NCBI GenBank assembly: GCA_963662175.1
Contig: OY759218.1
Coordinates: forward strand, 51,529,427-51,593,426
DNA: 64,000 bases
Direction of reading: 5' to 3'
Source of the DNA: Aradus depressus
Lineage: Eukaryota; Arthropoda; Insecta; Hemiptera; Aradidae
Positions 10,170-23,500 of this stretch are shown piece after piece. The translations under genes and the position numbers were made by a program. Position 1 is the stretch's first letter. Every line of letters starts with the position of its first letter. The notes beneath the pieces were generated by a model. That model did no database searches and had not been told where the DNA came from. It saw only the letters and a list, made by a program, of their open reading frames with translations.

Positions 10170-13017
10170 CTCGGGTGCTCCGGTTAATCACCCGGCCCGT
10201 TTTTTCGTCGGGGAATGAGGATACATGACATGGTTATGCTAAATGTATTTATTTATTTGTTGCTGTGGGTGTCTGGGGGCGACAGCCTCTGGTCCCTTGC
10301 GGGACAAACTGGCGCTCCCAGACCCCCTTGTGTTGCGGCTGCCAGATGGCGCCGAGAGAGCTCAGGATCTTGGAGTGGGGGCTGCTACTACATCGCGGTC
10401 GCCGGGGGTAGACATCGGGCCGCAGCCCGTCAATCGCACCCGGCGCCGGGTCAAGCGGGCTTTTTCTGTTCCCGCCAGGAGGTGACAAACCGGCCGAACG
10501 CCGGATAGTTCGACTCCGTCATCAACTCCGGCAGGCTCAATCCCAGATATGATCCTGTCGCGCGGATCAACTCCACCCTAGACCTGTCGTACAGCGGGCA
10601 ATCGAGGACCACGTGTTCTGCAGTCTCGATGCCGCCACACGAGCAGTTTGGGCTATCCTTCCTCTTGAAGAAGAAGAGTTTGGAGTTGAAGTCGCCGTGA
10701 CCTGATAGTACCTGGGATGTCCAGTGATCGGGTTGTACCCAAGTGGAGCGCAGGCGGACCTGGACGTCGGGGATGTATGCGAATGTCGTTCGGCCATCGG
10801 AGGAGCGCGACCATCGCTGTTGCCACTTGTTCATTATCCAGTCTTGGACCATGTCCCTGCAACGCTCTGGTCCGTTCTGTCTACGTAGCTCACCCTCCAG
10901 GGCGAGGCGCAAGGGCTCATCTATATCTGCTCTCAGGGGCAAATTGCGTCTACAGTAGTACGAGGCGACCGCCCCGTCCAAGACCAAGTCTATGGGCGGA
11001 GCTCCCGCCAGCACCTGTAGCGCTGCCGTGGAGACAGTACGATAGGCCTTTGTGACTCTCAGGAGGGCGGCTCTTTGGGCCTGTAGCAGTCTCGTTCTCT
11101 GCTGCTTGGTGGGGCGATACCACCACCCTGCAGCAGCGTACCGTGCTACAGCCTCGAATACCCCCGTGTAGATTGTTCTACACGCTGAGTAGTCGAGGCC
11201 TCATGTTGCGCGAGCTAGGCGGCTCAGAGCGCTGAAGGTGGCATTTGTCCTTTCCTTGATGGCAATAGCGTGGGGAGTCGCGCTGAAGCCCGGACCCAGT
11301 CTCACACCTAGGTATGTGACCGCCTCCGGGAACTCAACGCGCATCCCCCGGATCCTCAAGGAGAAGGGGTGGCGGGCGTCGGTTTTCCCTCTCATCAGCA
11401 GGGCCGTAGTCTTGCTTGGTGAGAGGGCCAGCTTGTTGGCGCAGCACCAGCTGTCGACGAAGTCGATGGCGGCTTGGGCTACGCGGGTCAGAGCTGCCCG
11501 GCTATCAGCGTGCACCGTGATTGCGAGATCGTCAACATAGGCAATAGCCTTATATTCACGACTCTCGAGCTCACGGAGCAGTCCATCAAAGAGTATGTTC
11601 CAGAGTGTTGGTCCTAGGACTGAGCCCTGGGGGCATCCTCTGGTGATGTTCACCGATGTGCTAGCATACAGCTGGCTCACAGTGACAGAACGGCCGTCAA
11701 GGAAGCTGGATATCAGCCCAAATATATTCCTAGGCGGTCCCATTGCACGCAGTCGCGTGAGGATGGCAGGCCACCAGGCGCAGTCGAAAGCCGCCGCGAT
11801 GTCAAAGAAGATACAGAGGGCATATTTGCCTCTGGTCCCTTCGACATCCGACCTCAGCGTTATCAACGCGTCCTCTGTTGACCTGCCCCTCAAGCAACCA
11901 TATTGCCTAGGGGATACGAAGGCGTATACCTGGGTGCGGATTCTGTCAAGAACGAGTCCCTCCAGTATCTTCCCGAACAGAGACAGAAGGCTGATCGGTC
12001 TGTAGCTGCCTGCCAAGGAAAGGTCCCTATCCCCAGGCTTGACAAACGTGCACACCATGGCCCGCTTCCAAGCACTAGGGAAGTGGCCTCGCCTTAGGCA
12101 GGCATTGTACAAGTAGAGTAGGTCTGTCTTAATGACCGGGTAGGCTTTCTTGATTATGGCCGCGTCCATGAGATCGCTCCCAGGAGCGCCGCCACTCTTC
12201 TGCCTCCCAATCACCAGGGTCAGGTCTAGCTCGTCCCAGTCAGGGGCATCCTCCGTGTTCGGCAAGTCACGGGCAGCACACCTGATGTTTTGTTGAGTGG
12301 GTGTATCCCCTGCCGGGTCGTCTTCCGGGAAGGCCTGGCTTAGGTACATCCCGCCGGCCTCCTCCAGGGACAAGGCATACTGCATGCCATCCCTGATTGA
12401 AGCCACCGGGGCGACCGCCTTAAGCCTCCCAGTGGCGACCCGATAGGGAATCCCCCACGGGTTTTTGCTGGACTCGTCTTCAACAAACCTCCTCCAGCTG
12501 GTTCTCTTGGCGGCTTCGATGATCCGACCGTAGGCCTCGCTGAGCTGCCGGTACTCTTCCCTGCGAATAACCCGATGGAGTTGGTCTCGGCACCGCTGGT
12601 ACCGCCTCCTGGCACGATAAACGGCCCTCTTGGCGAGGGTGAGGTCTTCACTCCACCAGGGGACTTTCCTCAACCGGTCGACCTTCTTGGGGATGGTTTC
12701 GTCGGCAGCTCTCAGTAAAATATTACTGAGCCTATCGACGCCCTCCTCAATCTGGTCTACCGGGTCGGAACCCCTGAGACCTTCCCATTCCTCGTCACAG
12801 GAGTAGGCAGCAGCGGCGGCCACGAAGGCTTCCGGTATCGCTTTGCGAGTTGCAAAGCGAGGGTCCCTAGACCTGACTGTCGTTAGCCGGGCGTCAAAGA
12901 GCCTCACGTCTAGGACTTCATGGTCACTAGACGTAACCCCTCGGACTTCCCAGCCACTGACAGCCCTGTATAGTTCTCCAGAAACCAACGTGACATCGAT
13001 GTGCGATTCTCCAAGAA
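10138..13017 (-). mobile_element. 5'-truncated R1-like LINE (B) with 13-bp TSD
   Basis: gaccaagaatact at 10125-10137 recurs at 13018-13030. The 3' end is a T-run on the plus strand (10138-10168), the poly(A) tail of a minus-strand element. The insertion starts inside the endonuclease C-terminus, so it was 5'-truncated on integration. It sits inside the R1-like LINE A, which is itself inside the Gypsy element. Confidence 0.92.
10451..13017 (-). pseudogene. LINE B ORF2: endonuclease end, reverse transcriptase, zinc finger
   Basis: Read on the minus strand: the end of an APE endonuclease (IDVTL..., then SDHEVLDV), a full R1-clade RT (GRSTEDALITL; FFDIAAAFD; CPQGSVLGPTLWNILFDG; YVDDLAI) and a C-terminal CCHC-type finger ([16 protein letters not shown]) with end at 10451. 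One in-frame TGA near 11201 splits the frame into 13017-11201 and the downstream part; otherwise the ORF is intact, so decay is slight. The stop looks like a CGA-to-TGA change. Confidence 0.9.
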
Positions 13018-13030
13018 GACCAAGAATACT

Positions 13031-13520
13031 AAACACAGGGATTCCCTCTTATTGGGCAGCGGAGGAGCTGCGAGATAAATTAGCCACAAAGGTCAACTGT
13101 GCGAACCCAGAAGCCCTAAATGACGCGATCCGACCTCTTTTTAAAAGAGGACGAAAGAACTCAACCCTCACCCAGTGGGTGATCGAAGTAGACGGTGCGG
13201 CGAGGAAAATTCTTTGCAACGATCCAATCCAGATGGGGTGGTTCACACTCCACGCATCAGACTATGTACTACAGCCCAGGTGCTTCAAGTGCCAGTCCTT
13301 CGGTCACATCGCAAAGAACTGCAAGAAGGAAGCAGAATACTGTGGATGGTGTGCAGAACCAGGACATGAACACAACAACTGCCCGAACAAGCAGAAGCAA
13401 CCGAAATGCATAAATTGCTCTCTGGCAAAAAGACAGTGCAACTACCCGGCAAGTAGCAAGTCCTGCCACACGTACGCAAAATTTCTGACAAATAGGATCA
13501 AAGCAACTTACTATGGCTAG
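13031..13520 (+). pseudogene. LINE A ORF1 (Gag-like, CCHC zinc knuckles), partial
   Basis: The frame shows WAAEELRDKLATK, then three cysteine-rich knuckles: CFKCQSFGHIAKNC, CGWCAEPGHEHNNC and CINCSLAKRQC. Such triple knuckles typify ORF1 nucleic-acid chaperones of R1/I-group LINEs. The N-terminus is lost. The stop (13518-13520) overlaps the ORF2 start at 13513 by 8 nt, a usual arrangement for coupled translation in this group. Confidence 0.85.
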
Positions 13521-15732
13521 CAACACATTAGTAATATTGCAGGCCAACCTACGGAAGAGCCACATAGCAGCTACAGAAGTTACCAAAATAGCAGGAACAG
13601 CTGGAGCGGTACTGGCGATGCTCCAAGAACCCCCGACAAGGATGGGTGTTGTTTCAGGACTGGCTAGCGGCTCCAGGTTTGTTTGTCGGGCGAGCCGAGA
13701 AGCACCACCACTAGCAGCAGTAACCACATTAGGCCCGGAGATCGGAGTAATGGGCTTGGAACACCTAACCTCGAGGAGGGTGGCCGTCATGAAAATCTCA
13801 AGATTGGATCAGGCTACTGCCCGATCCATGAACCAATGGTGGGAATTACCGACGAACTTGAAGAAGTGCTAAACGTAGTCGGGAGACGGGTCGTAATAGG
13901 ACTGGATGCAAATGCCTGGCACACAGCCTGGGGGTCGACTAGAAACAACTCCAGAGGAATCCAACTAATGGACTTCATAGCGAGAAGGGGCCTAATACTG
14001 CTCAGCGACCCACAAGTACGCGCTACCTTTCTAAACCAGATAGGCGAGTCGGCAATAGATATAACACTTGCCACCCCAGACGTAGCATCGATAGCCAGGG
14101 GATGGAGAGCCGACTTCAACACATCCAGCGACCACGCCAACATCGAGCTGAGGCTGGAACAGAAGAAAGAGGACCGGCAGTTCCGAGGCAAGAAGAGAGC
14201 ATGGCGACGGGCCGATTGGGACAAATATGCAGAAGCACTCAATACCGCATCACGGGAAAATCCGCCACCTACAACCATCACCTCCAAGGAGGACATAGAC
14301 CAGGAAGTCACGGTGATAACAGAGATGCTCAACCACGCAGCAGATAGCGCTATCCCGCAGGCCAGCAATGGGAAACCAGGGGCCCATGGTGGTCGGAAGA
14401 ACTGACAGTGGCCAGGAAGATTGTCATAGCAGCTCGCAGAAGTTACTTCAAAGCCGTGTCGCCGCTCCAGAAATCCCTAGACAAATTAAGATACAAGAAC
14501 ATAAGGAAGTTAAGACGTAAGCGTGACAAAAATTCGTACAGCAAAAAAACAGAGCTGGAGGACCTTTGTCGAGGGACTTGAGGAGAGCGGCCCCTGGGGG
14601 TTACCCTACCGCATAGCAAAAGGTGAAAAATGGACCACTGCCGCAGAGGCGGCGATCCCAAACAACGGAGCGTTCCCAGCGGAGATGGGGGAGTCACACT
14701 TCAATTTGTTGACGGCCCTCTTCCCGACTGATAATCCATCGGAGGACACCGAGGAACAAAAAGAAATGAGAAAAAGAATGAGAACTCCACCCGACACTCA
14801 GCTCCACGGTGCCTGGGATCTATTGGACCTAGAACTGGCGGTAGAGCGCCAAAACCCAAGAGGAGCGCCTGGTCACAATAGAATCCAAAGCCCAATGATA
14901 AAGGCAGCGATCCCGAGCATTGGAGAACGAATCCTGCTTACCTACAATGGCTGCCTCAGGCTGGGATATTTCCCCAGCGCCTGGAAGATAGCGGAGGTTA
15001 GATGCTTCATAAAGAAGGGTATATGAAACAAAACCGATCAGGGCAGCTACCGCCCCATCTGCCTTCTTCCAATCCTTGGAAAGATATTAGAGTCCCTGAT
15101 GGCCACCGCAATAGATCCAAAGGTGGATAACTTTATCAGCCAGAGGCAGTACGGCAGCACCAAAGGACGCTCAACGGAGGACGCTATATGTAGATTTGTT
15201 AAAGACGTGCAGGATAGTGATTTCAAATATGTCATCGCAGTCTTTTTCGACATTAGTGGTGCCTTCGACCACGCCTGGTGGCCACTCATCCTGAAATCGT
15301 TACGAGAAACCAACGTAAACAGAGATGTCTACAACCTGGCCAGCGACTTCCTTAATGATCAAAAAGCCCAAATGAAGGCAGGAAACTCCGTGACCTCGAT
15401 ATGTGTGAACCGAGGGACGCCACAAGGATCAAGAAGCGGTCCCAAAATGTGGATTGTAGGATTCGACGGGGTGCTGCGACAACTGGGGGAGATGGGATGC
15501 CTTTGTCGACGACCTCGAAGCTTTGGAAAGAGGTAACTCCAGGATAGAAGTATTGAGAAACGTCCAAAGAATTCTAACTGCCGTTAACGATTGGGCTAAA
15601 GGAGCAAAGTTAAAAATTAATGAAAAGAAGACGCAGGCTATAGTGATAAAGGGTACCTTTGATGATCGACACCCGCTCCGCGTGAGATTTGGAGAACACC
15701 AGCTGCTATTCCGGGAGTCTGTGACCTACCTA
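13513..15732 (+). pseudogene. LINE A ORF2: APE endonuclease and R1-type RT, frameshifted
   Basis: It starts MASNTLVILQANLRKSHIA. The frame changes near 13800, then IGLDANAWHTAWGS, IDITLATPD and SSDHANIELR mark the endonuclease. RT blocks follow after further breaks: GLPYRIAKG, FFDISGAFDHAWW and RGTPQGSRSGPKMW (the second G-V-L of the usual motif is altered). The YVDD/FVDD box is damaged by a frameshift near 15500. After VTYL (about 15732) the frame runs straight into Gypsy RT. Confidence 0.85.
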
Positions 15733-16050
15733 ATTCAGATGCGTGAAAACAGTAAACCTGTAGTATACCGGGCAAGACCTGTTCCATTCGCCCTGAAATC
15801 TGCTGTGGAGGCTGAGCTTAGCAGACTGGTAAATGAAGGGGTTATTGAACCGGTCGATCCGAGCGCAACACCTATCGAATGGGCTTCACCAACCGTAGTG
15901 ACGATTAAGCCCAGCGGAGCGGTGCGGATATGTGCAGATTTTAAGGTTAGCATAAATAAGTATATCTACGATGACCCGTATCCATTACCACTGTTTGAAC
16001 ATCTCATAGCTAAATTGAGAGTGGGTAAACAGTTTACCGTGATCGACCTT
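15733..16050 (+). pseudogene. Gypsy reverse transcriptase N-terminal fragment
   Basis: The segment VYRARPVPFALKSAVEAELS, then EWASPTVVTIKPSGAVRICADF and GKQFTVIDL, is the start of a Ty3/Gypsy RT (fingers and palm A motif). It joins LINE A in frame on its left, giving a chimeric ORF at 15523-16077. It ends abruptly at about 16050 where pogo-like sequence begins. The ~150 residues expected between protease and RT are missing, so deletion accompanied the LINE insertion. Confidence 0.85.
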
Positions 16051-16180
16051 CGAGAAACAACGTTTTTCTCGATATAACGTGTTTTTCTAGAGGTCCCGTC
16101 TAAATAAGGCCTAAAAACATTTAATTCGTATCCGATATAACGTTTCTCGATATGCTATATAACGTCGAATTTTCTTGAGT
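16048..16180. mobile_element. Pogo/Tigger-like terminal remnant
   Basis: Repeated words gatataacg occur at about 16070, 16133 and 16160 together with ggtcccgtc. The layout matches the terminal region of the pogo element at 22542-23572 (ataacgat ... gggacc). No partner end is recognised, so this is one end only. Confidence 0.45.
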
Positions 16181-16705
16181 GTAAACAAGTTTTTACACTC
16201 GATACGTTTTTTACTTCCATAATTTAATAACAAGTACAGATAATCACTTGCCGCACTCCGACTAGGGAAATAAATCTAATTAATGTAATTGGGTACGGGA
16301 AATGCTCCCAAGTGTTTGTTTACAAAACATTTCGTAAGAAACCCTCTCCCCATCATAGGATAGAGTTCCTTTCCTTTTTTTAATCTTCGTATATGTTTAT
16401 CTTAATATATGTTATCTTAATATATGTATGTTTATCTTAATATATGTTTTACAATATAATAATCACATTTATTACAAAAATTCTTACACGTGTGCCACTT
16501 ACATTGATATAACAGGATTACGGCTAAAGGGGGGCCAACAAAATATTAGCTTCGTTAAAAGCAATAACTTTTTGAGTGTTCGAATACTTTTTGTGTGCAG
16601 TTTTTTCTAATTTATTTCAAATTTTATATAAACTATTAAGTCAATGTGTTGTTCAAAAATTGTTATGTTGCTATTAAGAGCTTAAGAGTTTAATTAAATG
16701 TTAAT

Positions 16706-16800
16706 TACAGTCAGTTGTACTTTTTTCTCCAAATTTATCATTTCACATTCATTTTAACGTAATTTTGAGCACTGTTCGAATACTTTTTGCACTGACTGTA
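16706..16800. mobile_element. Short mariner-like MITE remnant
   Basis: TACAGTCAGT at the left and its inverse at the right (actgactgta) enclose 95 bp. A word cgaatactttttg is present at 16776 and also at 16580, outside the pair. Tc1/mariner-type ends are plausible (TA at both edges). No coding sequence. Confidence 0.45.
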
Positions 16801-17512
16801 TTTTCAAACCTTTTTCACAGATACAGATTCATAAACCCTTCAATCCGAATATGAGAATACGTAATTTGGAACTGTGTTCTAAAACAATAAGCATCTATTA
16901 AAACAAATAAAAATCGTAGATTCTTATCAAACAATCGAATCAAAATTTATGTAATAGTCGATAGTTCGTATGGTTTTTAATCTATTATTGGTCCGCTGTT
17001 CTGTGAATGTTTTTAGCATATTTTGGCACAAAATTGGCCGGTAGTGGAACATATTATTATTATACTGAGTATGTATTAAACTTAAACATAAAAAATTTCA
17101 TATAAATTCAAAATTTCACAATTGCTACAAATTGCAAATCATTAATTTTACCTTGTTATATTTATGACAGCTCGATGTCATTTTCTTTCAATAAGGTTAT
17201 TGAAATGTCAAAAAAGTTTATAATCTAAAATGTATCGCAGTTGATTATTGTCTTTCGAGTTATGAGCGAGCCCTCATATATTCATAATTATAATTTACTC
17301 AAAAGTTATAAACCTTTTTTGTTAGCGGATTTATTTCTTGGAATGGCGTCTTGCTTTTCTAGCTAGACAAAGATAAATTTGTCTAGCTAGACGAAGATAA
17401 CTTTGTCGACTTGAAATTTTGGGTTGAATTTTTAGGTTGAGGTACTATGTACTGTTCTGGTCTATCTTAAGTTTAAGTGCTGTTTATTGTGAACAGTTTG
17501 ATTTGACTCAAG
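16801..17512. other. Upstream region of the ZMYND-like gene
   Basis: AT-rich DNA with no ORF of note. The only clear structure is a 14-bp perfect inverted repeat at 17358-17391. The transcription start is not visible; the 5' UTR must lie somewhere before 17513. Confidence 0.4.
17358..17391. promoter_or_regulatory. 14-bp perfect palindrome upstream of the start codon
   Basis: tctagctagacaaa (17358-17371) is followed by gataaa and by its exact reverse complement (17378-17391). It lies about 120 bp before the ATG at 17513, so it may be in the promoter or 5' UTR. A related diverged copy (agacgaagataactttgtc) follows directly. Function unknown. Confidence 0.5.
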
Positions 17513-20500
17513 ATGGATGGTAGTAAAAGAGGACACGATTCTAAACCAAATAAAGTACAGGTAGGTTACAATCATTAATTAATTTTTTTAAATCCGTATT
17601 TTTCATTTAGTTTGTATTGACATTCTAGTTATTCTAATTTAGTAAATTAAACAATGAACTGGTTTAGCTTTTTTATTGTCTAATTCTAAAGTGTACCGGT
17701 TTAGGCTTACGCCATCGTCAGCACAAAGTTCAAAAGTGAAACTTAAGTTCGCTAAGTTATGTTTATACAATGAGTAGGTTACCTGAGGTTATCCAAGAAC
17801 CTGTCCCCTGGCGAAATACATAGCCGGTAATTCACCGACTTTTTTTTTTTTTTTTTTTCAAGCAAACAATACTATGCCATAGGTACTTTGAAAGACACTT
17901 GGAGCAGAAAAAAAAGATTCATGTTTGTCACATGAAACATTTTTATTATTATCACAAGAATAAACATTCCGTTTAGGCATATGAATATGCAAATTTCAAC
18001 CGGATTGAACAAAAGTAGAACTCTTCTCACTTCTTTCATTCATTATTTTGATCGACCAGTCTCAATTAAGTTTAAGAGATGTAACATAAATTGAATATAT
18101 ATATATATATTTTTTTTTTCGGCTTTATTAGTGGTAAAATTGCATTTTTGTAGATTGTGGCTGTAGAGAGAAGAAAGGATATATATTGCTGGATTTGTCA
18201 TAAAATTGGCAAAGTTTTTTCTTGCTCTAGCTGCTCCAGGGTGTACCATTTAAGGTGTAGTTCATTGACAGAAGCCCCGACAAGATCCTGGATTTGTGAT
18301 GAATGCAGAAACGTACACCTCGCTAAATTCAGGTAACTTATGTATTAGTATTTATTAGTACCCTTTTCAATTTTTGAACATAATGGTTCCTGAATGCGAG
18401 AAAAAAAAGGTAATTTCATAATACATTTTTTGTCACTGCCTCCCCGTGCCGGGAGTGGGTAATTTGAGAGTCTACCATCGAGACATTTGAAAAATATGTC
18501 GCCGGTTCAAGGACCATGTGATCTGCGGTGTTGTATAAATTCAAGCCGAGTGAAACAGCCGTCTTTGCCCAGGGACACAAATTGCTGCCAGCGTTTGTTA
18601 TTCTACTAAATACCTTGATACCTGGACGGAAGTCTGGAAGGTCAGGCTGGAGCAGGCAAACTATGGGCCTCAGTGGAGGCAACGGCAGTACATAAATGCT
18701 GGAGCAGTGTAGGCAACAGTACGAAGGGGCCTCAGGGGAAGGCAACTTATGGAGACAACTAATGGGGCCTTGTAGGCAACGGGAGTACAGAGGGTACTGG
18801 GGCCTTGGAGGCAACGTGAACACTAGAACTGTACTACTGGGGCCTCAGGAGGAGGCAATGATAGTCAACAAGTGGGAGGGGATACATACAAACAATAAAT
18901 AATAAATGGCGACAAATTCAAGCAATTGGCCTGAACAATTGATAAGATAAGACGTAAAGTCATAAACAGAATACCTTTAAAAGACATTTCAAAATTAGAT
19001 ACAACAAATAATACAGAGACTAAAAAATGGATGTGATTACCATATTTTGGAAACATTTCAGAACAGATAGGCAATATACTTAAAAAAGAGAACTTTCGGG
19101 TAGGTTTTAGAACAAATAATATTCTATACAAACATCTCACTCAACAACACTGAAGACAAAATAAAAACAGACGAAAAAAGTGGGGTTTACCAACTAGAAT
19201 GTAGTTACTCAACTCACTGGAACAACTGGAAATAAACAGAGCACTATAAAATACAAGAACTATACTAGATACCAAGTTGACTTGGAATCCATGCGTAGAG
19301 AAAATAACATGAGAAGTTAATTAATAATTATAAAAATTATTTTCATGTCTTATTTCCTTTCAGAATGCGAGCTTCACAAACGGATTTAGTTAGACTTCTC
19401 TTATTTGCCATGAAACGTATGCGAGGAATTGATGACGTAAGTTGTGTTTATTAATTTTTTTTTATTTTTCAATTTGAAACGTATTAATGGAGGTAATACA
19501 ACATTTTTGTTACGCGGAATAGTCAAAGGGTTACGTTGTAGGGTATTGAGATGATTCTGGCACTACGGCAATTATCAAGTTAAATCAACTCCTCATGTCT
19601 CCAGAACCCATGGAATTACTGAAATAATCTGACTTTTGGTGATTCCAGCACCTAGGGAACTCGTTAAGGTATTGCGATTTCCGATGACTGCGGCACCCCC
19701 TGGAACTCTCAAGAGAGCCCGAGTTCTAAAGACTCAGCAACACTTGAACTACCATGATACCGATTTTTTATTACTCCACCACCCCTGGAATAATCAACAT
19801 TACACGACTTTTGATGACTCCAGCTTATTCAGCGCCCTTGCAACTATCATGATAAGCCGACTTTTGATGACAGCACCTCCAGAACCCCTGAAACTATCCA
19901 GATAACTCGACTTCTGGTGTTTCCAACACTTCTAGCATCCCTGGAATTATTGAGATTACCGGACTTACGATAATTGCTGCATTTCCAGCATCCCCAGAAC
20001 TACCAATTTAACTCTACTGTTAATGACCCCTGAAAATATTAAGATATTAGGATTATGAGCGCATTCTGGCAAAAGTTATTGCGTTATTACGAGGTGTGAG
20101 ACGGAGAAGCTAGACAGAAACAAGTAGCCCAGGCGGGCGGCGAGTGCAGACGAGGGGACAAAGAGAGGCTCAACCAGGCCACTCTGCAGTATGAGCGAAC
20201 TTAGTTGATTACAAATGATGAAGAAGATGTATGTATGAGAAGTACATTGCCGGTAATTAACTGAAGATTTCTTATGTTATGAAAATTATTATGTTTTTAA
20301 TATTTTAGGTTAGCTACTTCGAACAACCTATGGATTTAGATGTGTATCCAGATTATTATGAAAAAATCGTGGAACCTATGGACTTATGCCTACTTGAATC
20401 AAATATTGTGATGGAAGTATACAAGACTCCTGAAGCTTTCTTAGCTGACGTGAAATATTTACTTCACAACTGCGCAATATATAAGCCAGGTGTGTATTTA

Positions 20501-23500
20501 ATGAAATATAATGTATTTTTCAAGTATGTATGTCCATCGTTCCTGATATCTCGTCAACTAATAAATTGATCTAGACGCGGTTTACTTTTTTTTAATGATA
20601 ATTTGGCCAGCAGTTTTCAAACAACTTTTCTCAATTTCTTATCTCAATTTTCGCATTTATAAAAGTTTAAGTGAAAAAATCAGTTCGTTACTTTGACATA
20701 AGAAGTTCAAATAAAAGTATTTTCAAAACTGGCTCAGGAATTTTGTTATTTTTTATATTGAAGAGGAAGGTCCTCTTATACATACAAACGAAATTTGGTT
20801 AAAATAGGTTAAGCTGTTCATTAAGAAAATAGACATGACATAACGACAGTGGAGAGTGTTGTTACCAAGGCAACAAGAAATGGATAAAATGATCCATAAT
20901 CTCGGACCTTTCCAATGCTCTCTCTCACTGTTACCATTTGAGATAAGTTTTGTTCTTATGCTTATTTTTTTAACCATTTGATATCTTTCTAGAATAATAT
21001 TTAATTGATTTTCTACCTGTTTTAGAGCAATCAATAAATGCGGAAGCTTTGGTTTACATCGCGACTGATGAATGTGTGGAAATTAATAATTGCCCTTCTT
21101 GCTATATCAACTTTCGCAGCATGGTTAAATCTGATCGGTTTGTTGAACCATGTGTAAGTTTTATTATTATTACTAGAGTCAAAACTCATTTCTACCTGGA
21201 CCAAGCGAGCGCTATCCAACGCGTAGGATTCTTAAAAATCCCCGAAAATAGATTATTTCAATATGAATCATGATGTATCGATAATTTACAAATTAACTTG
21301 AGAGACGGTTACGTTTCTGTTATCCACTCTTTACGTATTCAAATTGTAGTTTTTTTAAAAATTATATAATCCTTCTTCGTTTTAAGATATATCGCATAAG
21401 ACTCGCTGTAGACTCGCTCGCTCGTTCCAACTTTTGTTTAATCAATTCCACAACAAAAAGATATTCCGTATTGTTATCTTTTTCTACTCCCAAATCTAGG
21501 TCATGGGTGTCCATAATCTATTTGTATTTATTTACTAGCAGGTTCACCCGGCTAAATGTCCCATATTTTATTATGAATTTATTTGAACAGATGGCACCAC
21601 TAGTGGCAGCGAAAGTATTAAAGGTATTTTAGGATCAACTTTTTAATTTTGAAAAACATTTACCAAGATTTCGAGTGGCAATCAATAACATGAAAAACAC
21701 AATTGAAGATGGCAATATGTTTTATGAATCCTTCGAAAAGGAAACTGTAGGTGTGAAAAAATCCCATTCATAAAATGCGCAATCTTGAATTGTTTTTTTC
21801 ATGTTTTTATATTGATTGCCACCCGAAATCATGATAAATGTTTTTCAACATTAAACTTAACTGTATGTACTTAGCTGTATATACTGCAGTGGTTAAATAC
21901 AGAATATATTGTTGTTTTATATTTTATTATTTGTAACCCCAGTTAAAATTATTACATTAACAAAAATAATATAAAAACACAAGTGCGGACCTCCTAAAAA
22001 TTAATTATTTATTATTAATACGAGACGTTGTTCATTCATAATTATAATTTTCCTTTTTTTTAAATTTTACTTTGTCTCAATTTTTTTTTTTACTTTTATT
22101 GTTCCTCATAGTTATTGCATTTAGTTTTCTCTTTAAAGATAATGATAGGAATAATTATGAGGTAGGAAAATTTAGTTTATTATACATATATAGATACTAC
22201 ATATATCAATTTTTTTTTTTTTCAAAATTAATTAATTATTACTATTCAATTTTCTCTCCGTTTGTTTTTTCGCAGTAAAATCATAGTGTGATTCGCAATT
22301 TAAAAACATGTCTGCGGTGAGTTAACTGTATATATTTAGCTGTATATATAGGAAGGTGGTTAAACACAGAATTTATTGTTGTTTTACATTTTATTCTTCA
22401 TATATCCCAGTTAATATTATTACATTAACAAAAATAAAAAGACAGAAAAAAAAAAATGCATGTAACACAATATAGCATATTTGAGGGAGGATTAAAAAAA
22501 TGAATGAAACAGAGTTCTGAATTTTAGCAAGTATATTATACTACATAAAATCCTTTTATAACGATTTTCCGGATATAACGATGTAAAACCCGTATCTATC
22601 GTTTGCTATTTAAAAGTGAAGAAATAAATCCGGATATAACGATGTTAGGTATAACGATATTCCGTTTAAAACTATCTAAAACATAAAATTTGTTTTTTCA
22701 TTCCGGCTATAACGATATAATATGTATGTACATACGATCATACATACATAATTGGGTAAACCAGTATGAGTTTTCAACGGATGAAAAATACGAACATTAT
22801 AGAAAAGGGTTTTAAACACGGTTCTTGTTTACTCTTTCCGAGCTCAATGAGTCATTCCATTTCCAAACATACCATTTCCCCTTTGTAGAATTTTCTTCGA
22901 ACTCCCTTCTTCCCTTCTAGTGCGTATATTCCTAGTTTCAGATTAGTCTTTCCTTTGCCCCCGTAGGGATCGTGACAGTGTAAAAATTGAATTGAAAATG
23001 AATTCGAACAAACGTCGCGCATTTTCTATTGAAGAAAAAGTGAAAATCATAAATAGGATTGAGAAAGGAGAAACAATCAAAAACTTAATGTCGGAGCTTC
23101 GAATTTCCCAGTCTACGATATCGACAATCTGGAAATCCAGAGACAAAATCAAAGAAACGTTTGAAAAAGATGACTTTGAAAAAAAAAAAAAAACTTAGAA
23201 GCAGCCAGCATCAAGATCTAGAAGACGCACTTCTTAAATGGTTTAAGGTCCAAAGAAGCCGAAATATCCCAATCAACGGCCCGATTCTGCAGGAAAAGGC
23301 TATATATTGGCTCTTTTGCTGGGAAAAAAGACTTTGAGTGTACTCATGTGTATACATAATTTATGTAAAAAAAATTATGTACAAATGTATGTAAGTAAAT
23401 TTAAAAAAGTAAATAAAAATATGTTAACTTTCTCGTTATGATCATTGTAAAACATCTTTTTTTTCACTAGCAAGCCCAAACATTTGTATGTATGTTTAAC

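Larger units (their letters stand above)
10110..15732 (+). mobile_element. R1-like LINE (A), host of LINE B
   Basis: ORF1 and ORF2 relics lie on the plus strand at 13031-15732. The left end is on the far side of LINE B, near 10110. The right end is inside the RT near 15732, where Gypsy RT resumes, so its 3' end is missing. Multiple frame breaks make it older than LINE B. Confidence 0.75.

Noticed and set aside
10215..10508. Plus-strand open frames over the LINE B 3' end
   Set aside because: Shadows of the minus-strand LINE ORF2 and its UTR; no independent domain.
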